Both the position numbers and the translations under genes were made by a program. Shown here piece after piece: positions 1 through 5,670 of a stretch of 23,631 bases of DNA (the first letter of the stretch is position 1; every line of letters starts with the position of its first letter). Source of the stretch: an uncultured Selenomonas sp. (GTDB lineage Bacteria; Bacillota; Negativicutes; Selenomonadales; Selenomonadaceae); contig CALIBA010000158.1 in the NCBI GenBank assembly GCA_938045435.1, forward strand, positions 1 to 23,631, written 5' to 3'. Below the pieces are notes generated by a model. The model worked only from the letters and a program-made list of their open reading frames with translations. It was not told the origin of the DNA and searched no databases.

Positions 1-2
1 CC

Positions 3-602
3 CTACTCCTGCCGCGCCTTGACGAACTCTCGGAGGAGGTCATCGACCTTCTCGCATGGCAGTGGCACGTCGATTTCTATGAGCCGTCCATGAGCATTGA
101 GACGAAGCGTCAGCTCGTGCGTGAGTCTATCGCATGGCATCGTATCAAAGGAACGAAAGCCGCTGTTGAAAAGATGACACAGACCGTTTTCAAAGGCGGC
201 GTTATCACAGAATGGTTCGAGTATGGTGGTAAGCCATATCATTTTCGGATTGATGTTTTGAACGCACCAAACATGACGGAGGAGAACAGGGAGCGTCTGC
301 TTGCAGTTGTTAACGCCTCAAAAAATACGAGGTCATGGCTGGACGAACTCAGATTTCAACGGGAAACGCGGAATATTGTGTACTTTGGCGAAGCCCCATC
401 CATCCACACGACCTATGAGATACGCCCGGCAGAGATTTCAGACGCGCAGATAAATGCGCGGCAGTATATCGGCGCAGCAGTCTCCACGCACACAGCATAC
501 GAGGTATACCCCAGTATTGTGCAAGATGCGGCGATAGATAGCACACACTATGCGGGCGGTATTGGCAGTATCTACAAGAGCATTGAGGTCACACAGACCT
601 AG
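3..602 (+). CDS. Phage tail protein I (P2 gpI-like), 5' partial
   Basis: Baseplate component of contractile tails that helps connect the tail tube and fibres. The open frame runs in from the window edge: before the first internal ATG at 90 it continues in frame and encodes a stretch ending LLAWQWHVDFY, the typical gpI pattern of a hydrophobic 'LAWQWHVDFY' block followed by KRQLVRESIAWHRIKGT. The ATG at 90 is therefore internal and the true start lies upstream of the window. The last 80 or so residues contain two related segments (IHTTYEIRPAEISDAQINA and THTAYEVYPSIVQDAAIDS), a small internal repeat. The tail fibre gene follows after 12 bases, as in P2-like tail operons. The family call is good; the C-terminal repeat is not explained. 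Confidence 0.85.
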   Translation, partial: LLLPRLDELSEEVIDLLAWQWHVDFYEPSMSIETKRQLVRESIAWHRIKGTKAAVEKMTQTVFKGGVITEWFEYGGKPYHFRIDVLNAPNMTEENRERLLAVVNASKNTRSWLDELRFQRETRNIVYFGEAPSIHTTYEIRPAEISDAQINARQYIGAAVSTHTAYEVYPSIVQDAAIDSTHYAGGIGSIYKSIEVTQT

Positions 603-614
603 GAAGGAGTAACT

Positions 615-2021
615 ATGGCAAACTGGACAGGAGGCCGCCTAACGAAAGCAGGGCGCGACCTACAGATCAAAGTCGAGGCGGGGCGATGCAAACTCGAACT
701 GACAAAGATCAAGCTCGGGGACGGGACGGAGGGCGTGGACGCAACCGACAATCTGACCGACCTCGTTGGCCCCAAAGCCGTCTTTGGTATCAGCAGCGTT
801 GTGGCAAAGGACGGCATGTGCACCGTGACGGGTGTCATCTCCTCGTCACAGGTTACGGCGGCATTCTATGCGAGAGAGTGGGGGCTTTTTGCAAAGGATC
901 CCGATCGCGGCGAAATCCTCTACATGATCTCGCTTGACCCCAATCCTGAATCCATTCCGCCGAAAACCGCCGCCCTTAAACAGGCCGCGACCTATGCAAT
1001 GAATATCGTCGTGTCGAATGCGGCGAATATCGTTGCAAATATCGATCCCGCAGGACTGGTAACAATAAAAATATTGCAGGATTATCTTTCCAAAAAAGTC
1101 AGCAAAAACGGTGACACCATGACAGGAGCGCTCACAGTACCGCGCCTAAACTTTGCCTACAATAGCGGATTCGAGATGAATAAGGACGGCGTGGTAGAGA
1201 TCACCAACGGCGGCAGTCTCTACACGGCGGGGAAAATCACAGCAGTTGGTGGAGGATTTGAAGGAGATCTCGCAGGCACAGCTGATAATGCCACAAAATT
1301 CGCGGGGAAAACATTCGATCAGGCAAAGGCTGAGATTGTCAGCGGAAAAGCAAATACGAATTCCCCAGCGTTCACAGGTGAACCAACCGCGCCGACGGCG
1401 GCAAAGGGGACAAACACCAAACAGATTGCAACAACGGCATTTGTAGCCACCGCTGTGGCTGATCTCGCCGGGACAAGCGCAGATATGCTCAAAACCCTGC
1501 ATGACCTTACAACTGCGCTCGGCAATGATGGCAATTTTGCGGCAAACATCAATAAAATGATTGCCGCAAAAGTCAGCAAGAGCGGCGACACCATGACGGG
1601 AGCACTCACGCTCCCGCGCCTAAACTTTGGGTATGACAGCAGACTTGAAATGAACAAAAACGGGCTTATAGAGATCACCAACGGCGGCAGTCTTTACACA
1701 GCCGGAAAAATAACAACGACAAACGGCTTTGAGGGAGATCTCGCAGGCACAGCTGATAATGCCACAAAATTTTCAGGAAAGACATTTGGCCAAGTAAAAG
1801 ATGAAATTAAGACACAGATCGCCATCATTACCGGACAGATCGCGCACGATAGAACATTGCCGCTCCCAAGTGGATATAGTGAGGGACAGTGCAAGTGGTT
1901 TGTTGGCATCAATTCCGTTTCAGGCGGGGCAGTCCGTTGTTATACAGATGGCCGCGTTGTAAAATGCTCCGATGACAAAGGGAGCGGCACTGCCAACTAT
2001 ATTGTGATAGGAGTGAAATAA
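615..2021 (+). CDS. Tail fibre / tail-collar fibre protein with internal duplication
   Basis: Probable receptor-binding fibre of the virion. The N-terminal 150 or so residues match the phage tail-collar fibre N-terminal domain (LTKAGRDLQIKVEAG, then KIKLGDGTEG), which attaches to the baseplate. Two tandemly related units follow, near residues 160-240 and 318-400, each starting with a KVSK.GDTMTGAL motif and containing EITNGGSLYTAGKIT and FEGDLAGTADNATKF. Between them lies the common fibre motif FTGEPTAPTAAKGTNTKQIA. At DNA level 38 bases (1263-1300 and 1734-1771) are identical between the units, suggesting recent duplication or gene conversion. The C-terminal tip (about residues 400-468) is unique and is the likely receptor-contact part. 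AGGAAGGAGT precedes the ATG. Confidence 0.87.
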   Translation: MANWTGGRLTKAGRDLQIKVEAGRCKLELTKIKLGDGTEGVDATDNLTDLVGPKAVFGISSVVAKDGMCTVTGVISSSQVTAAFYAREWGLFAKDPDRGEILYMISLDPNPESIPPKTAALKQAATYAMNIVVSNAANIVANIDPAGLVTIKILQDYLSKKVSKNGDTMTGALTVPRLNFAYNSGFEMNKDGVVEITNGGSLYTAGKITAVGGGFEGDLAGTADNATKFAGKTFDQAKAEIVSGKANTNSPAFTGEPTAPTAAKGTNTKQIATTAFVATAVADLAGTSADMLKTLHDLTTALGNDGNFAANINKMIAAKVSKSGDTMTGALTLPRLNFGYDSRLEMNKNGLIEITNGGSLYTAGKITTTNGFEGDLAGTADNATKFSGKTFGQVKDEIKTQIAIITGQIAHDRTLPLPSGYSEGQCKWFVGINSVSGGAVRCYTDGRVVKCSDDKGSGTANYIVIGVK

Positions 2022-2345
2022 ATGTGGTACATCTTTGACAAGACGGGAAAATGCCTAAGCTCTTGTGACAATGCGCCAAACACCGAAGACCTTGCAACAC
2101 GCGAAGAAATCACCATCCAAAGTGAAGTGTTGTATAACATCGCACAAATCAAGTGGGTTGATGGAGCAATTCAAGAAATAGAGAAAGAGCCTCCTGTCGT
2201 GCGCCCTCCCATAGAGGAAGAACCCGTGGATGAAGAACGCCTTGCCGCGTTTGAGGCGATGGCGGCACAGGAAGCACGCCTCGTGGAGCAGGAGGCACGC
2301 ATCGCAGCACTGGAAGCGGCATTGAAAGGAGGTGAAGGGAAATGA
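2022..2345 (+). CDS. Tail-end accessory protein with C-terminal coiled coil
   Basis: A 107-residue protein whose ATG directly abuts the TAA of the tail fibre gene, so it is probably translationally coupled. The N-terminal half begins MWYIFDKTGKCLSSCDNAPN and resembles small proteins encoded after fibre genes in Bacillota phages. The middle is proline- and glutamate-rich (PPVVRPPIEEEPVDEE), and the C-terminal 35 residues form an Ala/Glu/Arg-rich heptad pattern typical of a coiled coil. A role as fibre chaperone or fibre-associated protein is inferred from position only. Its TGA overlaps the next ATG. Confidence 0.65.
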   Translation: MWYIFDKTGKCLSSCDNAPNTEDLATREEITIQSEVLYNIAQIKWVDGAIQEIEKEPPVVRPPIEEEPVDEERLAAFEAMAAQEARLVEQEARIAALEAALKGGEGK

Positions 2346-2500
2346 AGAAGTGGAGCTATATGATTCCCGTCTACGCCTATCTCGTGCGTGCGGGAAAGTG
2401 GGCGATCTCTGAGGAGGACAAGACCGAGGGACAGAAAGTCGTCCCCGAGGTGTACCGTGAGGACGTCGCCGCCTATCTTGCAGAGCACGCCGCAGGCTGA
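2342..2500 (+). CDS. Small phage protein, 52 aa (CD1375-like)
   Basis: This gene overlaps the previous one by ATGA, with GGAGGTGAAGGG just upstream. The product begins MKKWSYMIPVYAYLVRAGKW and ends in a VPEVYREDVAAYL segment. Many Bacillota phages have a protein of about 50 residues at this place, between fibre-end genes and holin genes, sometimes called CD1375 family; the resemblance in length, the aromatic N-terminus and the 'VPE.YR..V..YL' ending is suggestive only. Function unknown. A hairpin terminator follows 11 bases after the stop, so it is the last gene of the tail operon. Confidence 0.6.
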   Translation: MKKWSYMIPVYAYLVRAGKWAISEEDKTEGQKVVPEVYREDVAAYLAEHAAG

Positions 2501-2511
2501 CAAAAGCGCAG

Positions 2512-2541
2512 AAAAGCCGCTGTATGGTATAGCGGCTTTTT
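2512..2541 (+). terminator. Rho-independent terminator of the tail operon
   Basis: AAAAGCCGCT and AGCGGCTTTTT form a 10-bp stem with a 9-base loop followed by a T run. It separates the tail genes from the lysis genes, so the lysis genes are either expressed by read-through or by their own promoter. Confidence 0.85.
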
Positions 2542-2563
2542 CTATGCCAGAAAGGAATGGAAC

Positions 2564-2815
2564 ATGGCCAGGGCGATACTTGCAGAGCTTGAGAGCATCA
2601 AAACGCAGCTGGAGATCATCGCTGAGGAGATGCCGGGACATCGCAGTCAACTCTACGAAATCAATGCCCGTATTACGCGGGTCGAGGAAAGTACGAAATC
2701 AGCCCATCACAGAATCGACGATTTTAAGCGGGATGTATGTTTTACCATCGGTATGAGTACGACAGTTGTCGGCATCTTCGCATCAATATTAACCTGGGTG
2801 CTTGGAGGGAGGTGA
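2564..2815 (+). CDS. XhlA-like hemolysin / holin-associated membrane protein
   Basis: An 83-residue protein. Residues 1-60 are a charged, heptad-like helix (ELESIKTQLEIIAEEM, then INARITRVEESTKSAHHRIDD), and residues 60-80 are one hydrophobic segment (FTIGMSTTVVGIFASILTWV). This is the XhlA layout: a cytoplasmic coiled coil with a C-terminal membrane anchor, acting with a holin in host lysis. It follows the terminator and is preceded by GAAAGGAATGG. The next gene starts 4 bases after its stop, so the lysis genes form one operon. I am fairly sure of the class, less of the exact role. Confidence 0.75.
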   Translation: MARAILAELESIKTQLEIIAEEMPGHRSQLYEINARITRVEESTKSAHHRIDDFKRDVCFTIGMSTTVVGIFASILTWVLGGR

Positions 2816-2819
2816 TGGA

Positions 2820-2999
2820 ATGAGTAAACCTGATTTATTGCCGCCTGTCGATTGGATGGTAGGCTCAGGGCTTGTGATTGTCGCGGTCTTATCTATTTTT
2901 TACGGCAGCCCGGAGCTGTCCAGTAATGTGACCTCGGGGCTGATCGGCTTTTTAGGAAGATCTGTTATCACAAAACAGCAAAGGGAGGGAAAAGAATGA
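2820..2999 (+). CDS. Small membrane protein of the lysis cassette (holin candidate)
   Basis: A 59-residue protein beginning MSKPDLLPPVDWMVGSG, with one clear membrane segment (LVIVAVLSIFYG, residues about 19-30), a weaker hydrophobic stretch (VTSGLIGFLGRSVI) and a basic tail (KQQREGKE). The start at 2820 is chosen because GGAGGGAGGTGATGGA lies right before it; the GTG at 2802 would put that SD inside the gene. Placed between the XhlA-like gene and the endolysin, it is the best holin candidate, but the sequence alone does not prove that. Its TGA overlaps the amidase ATG. Confidence 0.65.
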   Translation: MSKPDLLPPVDWMVGSGLVIVAVLSIFYGSPELSSNVTSGLIGFLGRSVITKQQREGKE

Positions 3000-3637
3000 G
3001 CCGCGTACTAAGTAAATCTATGATGTCACGCATTACGCCGGCAGAACTGGAAAGTCTTGCAATGTTCTATCGTGAACCATTGCAGAGCGCCGCACATGTA
3101 CTCGGACGAGAGACCAAAGTATACCTGCACTGGACGGCAGGACATTACGGACAGTTTTGGAGTGACTATCACGTCCAGATTGATAAGGACGGAGAAATCT
3201 ATGTCATCGGTGATGGCGAGCTGGATGATGTTCTTGCCGCAACATGGCGGCGCAACAGTGGCAGCGTCAGCATTGCCATGCTTGGATGTTTTGGCGCCAC
3301 AACGGAGAATCTAGGACAGGAATCTCCGACCCCACTACAGATAGACGGCATGGCGCAGGCGATTGCCGCCCTTTGTAATGGACTGTGGCTGACCATTGAC
3401 AAGCAGCGCGTCTTAACACATGGAGAAGCGGCAGACAATGAGGATGGCATCTGTCCGCATGACCCGTACGGTCCGAAAAACGGCTGTGAGCGTTGGGATT
3501 TGGAGTATCTTGGCACTGACGAGAGCCCGATATATAACCCGTGGGCAGAGGACGGCACAAGAGGCGGTGATGTTCTTAGAGGAAAGGCGAACTGGTACAG
3601 GCAGTATTGGAAGGAGCAGGGAGGGATGCCGGGATAA
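2996..3637 (+). CDS. N-acetylmuramoyl-L-alanine amidase (endolysin)
   Basis: Phage lysin of the Amidase_2/PGRP type, which cuts the bond between muramic acid and the stem peptide. Its 213 residues include the first zinc-ligand region KVYLHWTAGHYG (His45), the fold signature DYHVQIDKDGEIYV (residues 58-70), and the second ligand region VLTHGEAAD (His142). The third ligand should be within GICPHDPYGPKNGCERWD (residues 151-168). There is no signal peptide, so it needs the holin for release, and no obvious C-terminal wall-binding repeat. It is the last structural/lysis gene; the toxin-antitoxin-like region starts just after its TAA. Confidence 0.88.
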   Translation: MSRVLSKSMMSRITPAELESLAMFYREPLQSAAHVLGRETKVYLHWTAGHYGQFWSDYHVQIDKDGEIYVIGDGELDDVLAATWRRNSGSVSIAMLGCFGATTENLGQESPTPLQIDGMAQAIAALCNGLWLTIDKQRVLTHGEAADNEDGICPHDPYGPKNGCERWDLEYLGTDESPIYNPWAEDGTRGGDVLRGKANWYRQYWKEQGGMPG

Positions 3638-3642
3638 TAGAC

Positions 3643-3671
3643 TTGCCATTTGAGGAGGTGAGATGTATAAT
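3643..3671 (+). promoter_or_regulatory. Strong promoter for the putative antitoxin RNA
   Basis: TTGCCA (3643-3648), a 17-base spacer, then a perfect TATAAT (3666-3671). It begins 6 bases after the endolysin stop codon and points rightward toward the toxin-like peptide encoded on the opposite strand. No good gene start follows within its transcript. Confidence 0.7.
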
Positions 3672-3677
3672 AGGCGT

Positions 3678-3771
3678 AGAAAAGGTGCTATCGTGTAAAC
3701 GGTCAGCCCCGGTAGAATGATTGGGTTAAAGAACTCCCGCCTAAACTTGTCAGGGCTAGGCGGGGTTTCTT
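3678..3771 (+). ncRNA. Putative antitoxin RNA, convergent to the toxin mRNA
   Basis: Predicted from the promoter at 3643-3671 and the hairpin terminator at 3736-3764 with a T-rich tail. The roughly 90-base RNA carries no start codon with an SD. It overlaps the 3' end of the toxin message, ending about where the toxin stop codon lies (3770-3772), so the two RNAs can pair tail to tail. Its 5' part shares AGGTGCTATC (3683-3692) and CGGTCA with the 5' leader of the toxin RNA on the other strand. Read-through to a second hairpin near 3925-3940 would make it antisense to the whole toxin mRNA. Confidence 0.5.
3736..3770. terminator. Bidirectional terminator shared by toxin and antitoxin RNAs
   Basis: CCCGCCTA (3736-3743) pairs with TAGGCGGG (3757-3764) across a 13-base loop. 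On the plus strand it is followed by GTTTCTTAT, on the minus strand by AGTTCTTTAA. Two convergent RNAs would both end here, as in the par/Fst and txpA/ratA type I systems. Confidence 0.6.
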
Positions 3772-3844
3772 ATGCCTTTAATGCAACGATACAGATCGTC
3801 ACCATGAACACTAACGCCAAAAAGTCGTATAGCTCCATCGGCAT
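3770..3844 (-). CDS. Putative type I toxin: 22-24 aa membrane peptide
   Basis: A very small gene with MELYDFLAL at the N-terminus, a single hydrophobic segment (LALVFMVTICIVAL) and an LKA end. That is the shape of holin-like and Fst-type toxin peptides, which insert into the inner membrane. AGAGGGGG precedes two in-frame ATGs (3844 and 3838); the second has the better spacing and would give 22 residues. The SD is inside a tight leader hairpin (GCCCCT, loop GAG, AGGGGGC), as in many type I toxin mRNAs. It has its own extended -10 promoter and a convergent RNA. I see no family signature beyond shape, so this rests on locus architecture. Confidence 0.55.
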   Translation of the reverse strand: MPMELYDFLALVFMVTICIVALKA

Positions 3845-3846
3845 CG

Positions 3847-3862
3847 CCCCCTCTCAGGGGCT
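3847..3862 (-). promoter_or_regulatory. SD-sequestering hairpin in the toxin leader
   Basis: On the minus strand GCCCCT and AGGGGGC pair with a 3-base GAG loop. The paired AGGGGG is the ribosome binding site of the small membrane peptide, so translation would be blocked until the leader refolds. Confidence 0.55.
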
Positions 3863-3868
3863 AAGATT

Positions 3869-3940
3869 GACCGCCTACCGAATAGATAGCACCTGCTCGG
3901 ATTATATCACATCCACAGGCTTTTGGGCGGTCTTTTTTTT
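3869..3940 (+). terminator. Long-loop terminator or inverted repeat before the integrase 3' end
   Basis: GACCGCC (3869-3875) pairs with GGCGGTC (3926-3932), followed by eight T on the plus strand. The loop is about 50 bases and contains the toxin promoter, so it may instead act as a DNA-level inverted repeat. It would stop rightward read-through into the back of the integrase gene. Confidence 0.45.
3901..3909 (-). promoter_or_regulatory. Extended -10 promoter of the toxin-like gene
   Basis: The minus strand reads TGATATAAT, a perfect -10 with the extended TG. No good -35 is visible. The predicted start, about 7 bases downstream near 3894, would place the repeat AGGTGCTATC at the very 5' end of the RNA. 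Confidence 0.55.
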
Positions 3941-3946
3941 GTGGAG

Positions 3947-5218
3947 TTACAGTACATTCTTCACCTTGCCCGAGATGATCTGCACGGGGACGGCCTGCAT
4001 CTCCGGGCGGTTCTCGATGTAGCGGAGCGTTGTATCATAGTCCGAGTGCCCCGCGCGCGCCATGATGTCATTCGGAGCGGCCTGCGACTCGCCGAGCATA
4101 GTGAGATTCGTGTGCCGCATGCAGTGGAAATCGAAATCATGAACACCGAGCTCGCGGATCCGCTTGCACTGATACCCTAAGGTCGTCGGCTTGATGTACT
4201 TCCCGTTCGGCTGCGTGCAGATAATATCAATGCGCGGTCCCGGGGCAGGATAACCCTTTTCAAGGGAGACAATCTTTTTGATGTCCCGTCCTTGATAGTC
4301 TTTTGCCGGGACAATGTAATTATAAAAGTAATCCTCTCCGTAGTAGAGCTCGTTCTTCGCCTGCTGGCGCTTCCAACGCTGCAGGAGGGGGAGGATGACC
4401 TGCGCATCGAAGGAAAGCGTCCGATGACTGCTGTCGGTCTTAAGGTCGCAGACGTAATGCAGGCCGATCTTTCCGCGCATCGCAAGTCGTTGTATTTGCT
4501 GTGTGACGGCAATCGTCATGCGCTGCATATCGCAATTATCCCACGAGAGGCAGAGTGCCTCACCAATGCGTGTACCGAAGTAGAGCCCGATCACAAGCGG
4601 CATGTGGAACGTCGAGCCGAACGGATGCCGCTGAAAGATCAGCGCAAGCTCGCTGTCCTCGATGCGCCGTCGCGGCTGCCGACGGCTGAGAGGGGCAAAC
4701 TCCTTGCCCGGCACCTTGATGAGGCGTGCAGGATTCTCCCGCAGCAGTTCCATCGGATAGATCGCATAGTCGAGTGCCGTGGAGATGTTGCTGAGGATCC
4801 GAGCGACAGTCTCATAGGCATAGCCGTCCTTGCGCTTCTGCTGGACAAATCGGTCAATGATAGCGGGGGAGAGGGAGGAGAGACGATACTCACCAAGCGC
4901 GGGTTTTATGTGCAGACGAATGTTCTTCTCGCGCAGCTCCAACGTGTTGTTGCGTGCAGAGAGCCGCGTGCGCTCATACCAGATGTCGAGATAGTCCGCG
5001 AAGCTGATGCTGGCATCGTTCTTTTTTGTGCCGCCGCCGATGTAGGCATTGTAGGCCTCGACTCCGGCCATTAGCGCATCCTGCTCCGTTGCATACCCGC
5101 CGCCTTCACCGCGTCGGCGTTTGCCGTCTACTTTCGCCTTTTCAAAGTAGTATGCCCATGACGACCCGCGCTGCTTCACGCGGACATGATCGAGCGGGTT
5201 ATTTGATTTTTTTGACAT
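3947..5218 (-). CDS. int: Tyrosine recombinase / phage integrase
   Basis: Catalyses site-specific integration and excision at attP/attB. Its 423 residues follow the standard order: an N-terminal arm-binding region (residues 1-60, with the aromatic pattern SSWAYYFEKAKVDGKRR), a SAM-like core-binding domain (about 70-165) and the catalytic domain (about 185-410). Catalytic residues are visible: Arg217 (FGTRIGEAL), Lys260 (DLKTDSSHRT), His365 and Arg368 (HCMRHT), His391 (GHSDYDTT) and the nucleophile Tyr400 (LRYIE). The start is set by AAGGGAGGC seven bases before the ATG. That SD lies in a potential hairpin. The gene is downstream of immA and its cargo but is separated by an opposing small gene, so it probably has its own transcript. 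Confidence 0.95.
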   Translation of the reverse strand: MSKKSNNPLDHVRVKQRGSSWAYYFEKAKVDGKRRRGEGGGYATEQDALMAGVEAYNAYIGGGTKKNDASISFADYLDIWYERTRLSARNNTLELREKNIRLHIKPALGEYRLSSLSPAIIDRFVQQKRKDGYAYETVARILSNISTALDYAIYPMELLRENPARLIKVPGKEFAPLSRRQPRRRIEDSELALIFQRHPFGSTFHMPLVIGLYFGTRIGEALCLSWDNCDMQRMTIAVTQQIQRLAMRGKIGLHYVCDLKTDSSHRTLSFDAQVILPLLQRWKRQQAKNELYYGEDYFYNYIVPAKDYQGRDIKKIVSLEKGYPAPGPRIDIICTQPNGKYIKPTTLGYQCKRIRELGVHDFDFHCMRHTNLTMLGESQAAPNDIMARAGHSDYDTTLRYIENRPEMQAVPVQIISGKVKNVL

Positions 5219-5224
5219 AATAAA

Positions 5225-5289
5225 AGCCTCCCTTGAAAATTGGAGGCTAATCCCATATAATAGAACATGGTGTAGATGTGATTAGCCTC
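5225..5289 (-). promoter_or_regulatory. Integrase leader with two mutually exclusive hairpins
   Basis: Three related arms lie upstream of int. Read on the minus strand they are arm 1 GAGGCTAATC (5289-5280), arm 2 GATTAGCCTCC (5252-5242) and arm 3 GGAGGCT (5231-5225), the last being the SD itself. Arm 2 can pair with arm 1 over 10 bp, leaving the SD free, or with arm 3 over 7 GC-rich bp across a 10-base loop, hiding it. This is the layout of an SD/anti-SD/anti-anti-SD switch. They could instead be protein-binding repeats for integrase or excisionase. Confidence 0.5.
5233..5261 (+). promoter_or_regulatory. Strong plus-strand promoter upstream of int, divergent
   Basis: TTGAAA (5233-5238), 17 bases, then TATAAT (5256-5261). 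The spacer holds arm 2 of the integrase leader. It faces away from int and drives a short terminated RNA. Confidence 0.7.
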
Positions 5290-5337
5290 ACATTTATTCT
5301 TGAACCGTCCGGAGGTGGTGCTCCGGGCGGTTTTTAT
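5268..5337 (+). ncRNA. Putative short RNA antisense to the integrase leader
   Basis: Bounded by the promoter at 5233-5261 and the strong terminator at 5303-5337, giving about 70 bases with no usable reading frame. If int is transcribed from further upstream, this RNA is complementary to its leader including arm 1, and its own GATTAGCCTC could also pair with the GAGGCT of the int SD. It could therefore tilt the choice between the two leader hairpins. Expression is a prediction only. Confidence 0.5.
5303..5337 (+). terminator. Strong Rho-independent terminator
   Basis: AACCGTCCGGAG and CTCCGGGCGGTT form a 12-bp stem (one G-T pair) with loop GTGGTG, followed by TTTTTAT. There is no gene between the promoter at 5233 and this hairpin. 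Confidence 0.85.
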
Positions 5338-5374
5338 CTTAATCTATAATTATCTATCATTATCCGTATAAATC

Positions 5375-5383
5375 TGATATAAT
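5375..5383 (+). promoter_or_regulatory. Extended -10 promoter of the small moron gene
   Basis: TGATATAAT, with ATTATCC (about 5359-5365) and GGATAAT (5386-5392) as inverted arms around it, a possible operator. The small gene at 5410 starts 27 bases downstream. Confidence 0.5.
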
Positions 5384-5409
5384 AAGGATAATCATAGGAG
5401 GTGGACACA

Positions 5410-5604
5410 ATGCGTGATTTTCAGAAATTCATGGAGAAGAATCGTCGTGAGATGTATGCAGTAGCGTATGGCAACTGCCAGCACGACGAGGAGGGGCATT
5501 GTATCTTCCCGAAAGATGACCCTTGGATGAATGATACGGTGTGGGACACGGACCAGCACGAGGACAATCATCAGGGGGTTCGCTACATTGCAGCAGCGAA
5601 TTAA
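5410..5604 (+). CDS. Small hypothetical protein (moron), 64 aa
   Basis: An acidic, His/Asp-rich 64-residue protein with two cysteines, starting MRDFQKFMEKNRREMYAVAY. AGGAGGT (5396-5402) sets the ATG at 5410 rather than the GTG at 5401. It is the only rightward gene inside the leftward integrase-to-immA block and has its own extended -10 promoter and its own terminator, the definition of a moron. Such genes are typically expressed from the prophage and change host traits or phage immunity. I do not recognise a family; an excisionase seems unlikely because there is no clear helix-turn-helix. Confidence 0.7.
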   Translation: MRDFQKFMEKNRREMYAVAYGNCQHDEEGHCIFPKDDPWMNDTVWDTDQHEDNHQGVRYIAAAN

Positions 5605-5644
5605 AGAACGCGAAGTGTGGTCTGCGTGGGTTCGGTATGAGGAT

Positions 5645-5670
5645 CGTCCCGAAGAGGGGCGTTTTTTTTT
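5645..5670 (+). terminator. Terminator of the moron gene
   Basis: CGTCCC and GGGGCG pair around GAAGA (one G-T pair), followed by nine T. It overlaps the stop codon of the Fic gene on the opposite strand. Confidence 0.7.

Noticed and set aside
2388..2756. A 122-codon plus-strand frame over the tail terminator and the XhlA-like gene.
   Set aside because: It runs through a strong terminator hairpin, overlaps two better-supported genes and has a random Arg/Ser-rich translation.
3663..3698. An 11-codon frame with a perfect SD (GAGGAGGTGAG) before its ATG.
   Set aside because: The ATG and SD lie inside the -35/-10 spacer of a strong promoter, upstream of the predicted RNA start, and the peptide (MYNRRRKGAIV) resembles nothing. 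The SD match is probably a by-product of the spacer, though a transcript reading through from the endolysin could use it.
4292..5074. A 260-codon plus-strand frame opposite the integrase gene.
   Set aside because: It is antisense to conserved integrase motifs, has no SD, and its protein shows no domain pattern.
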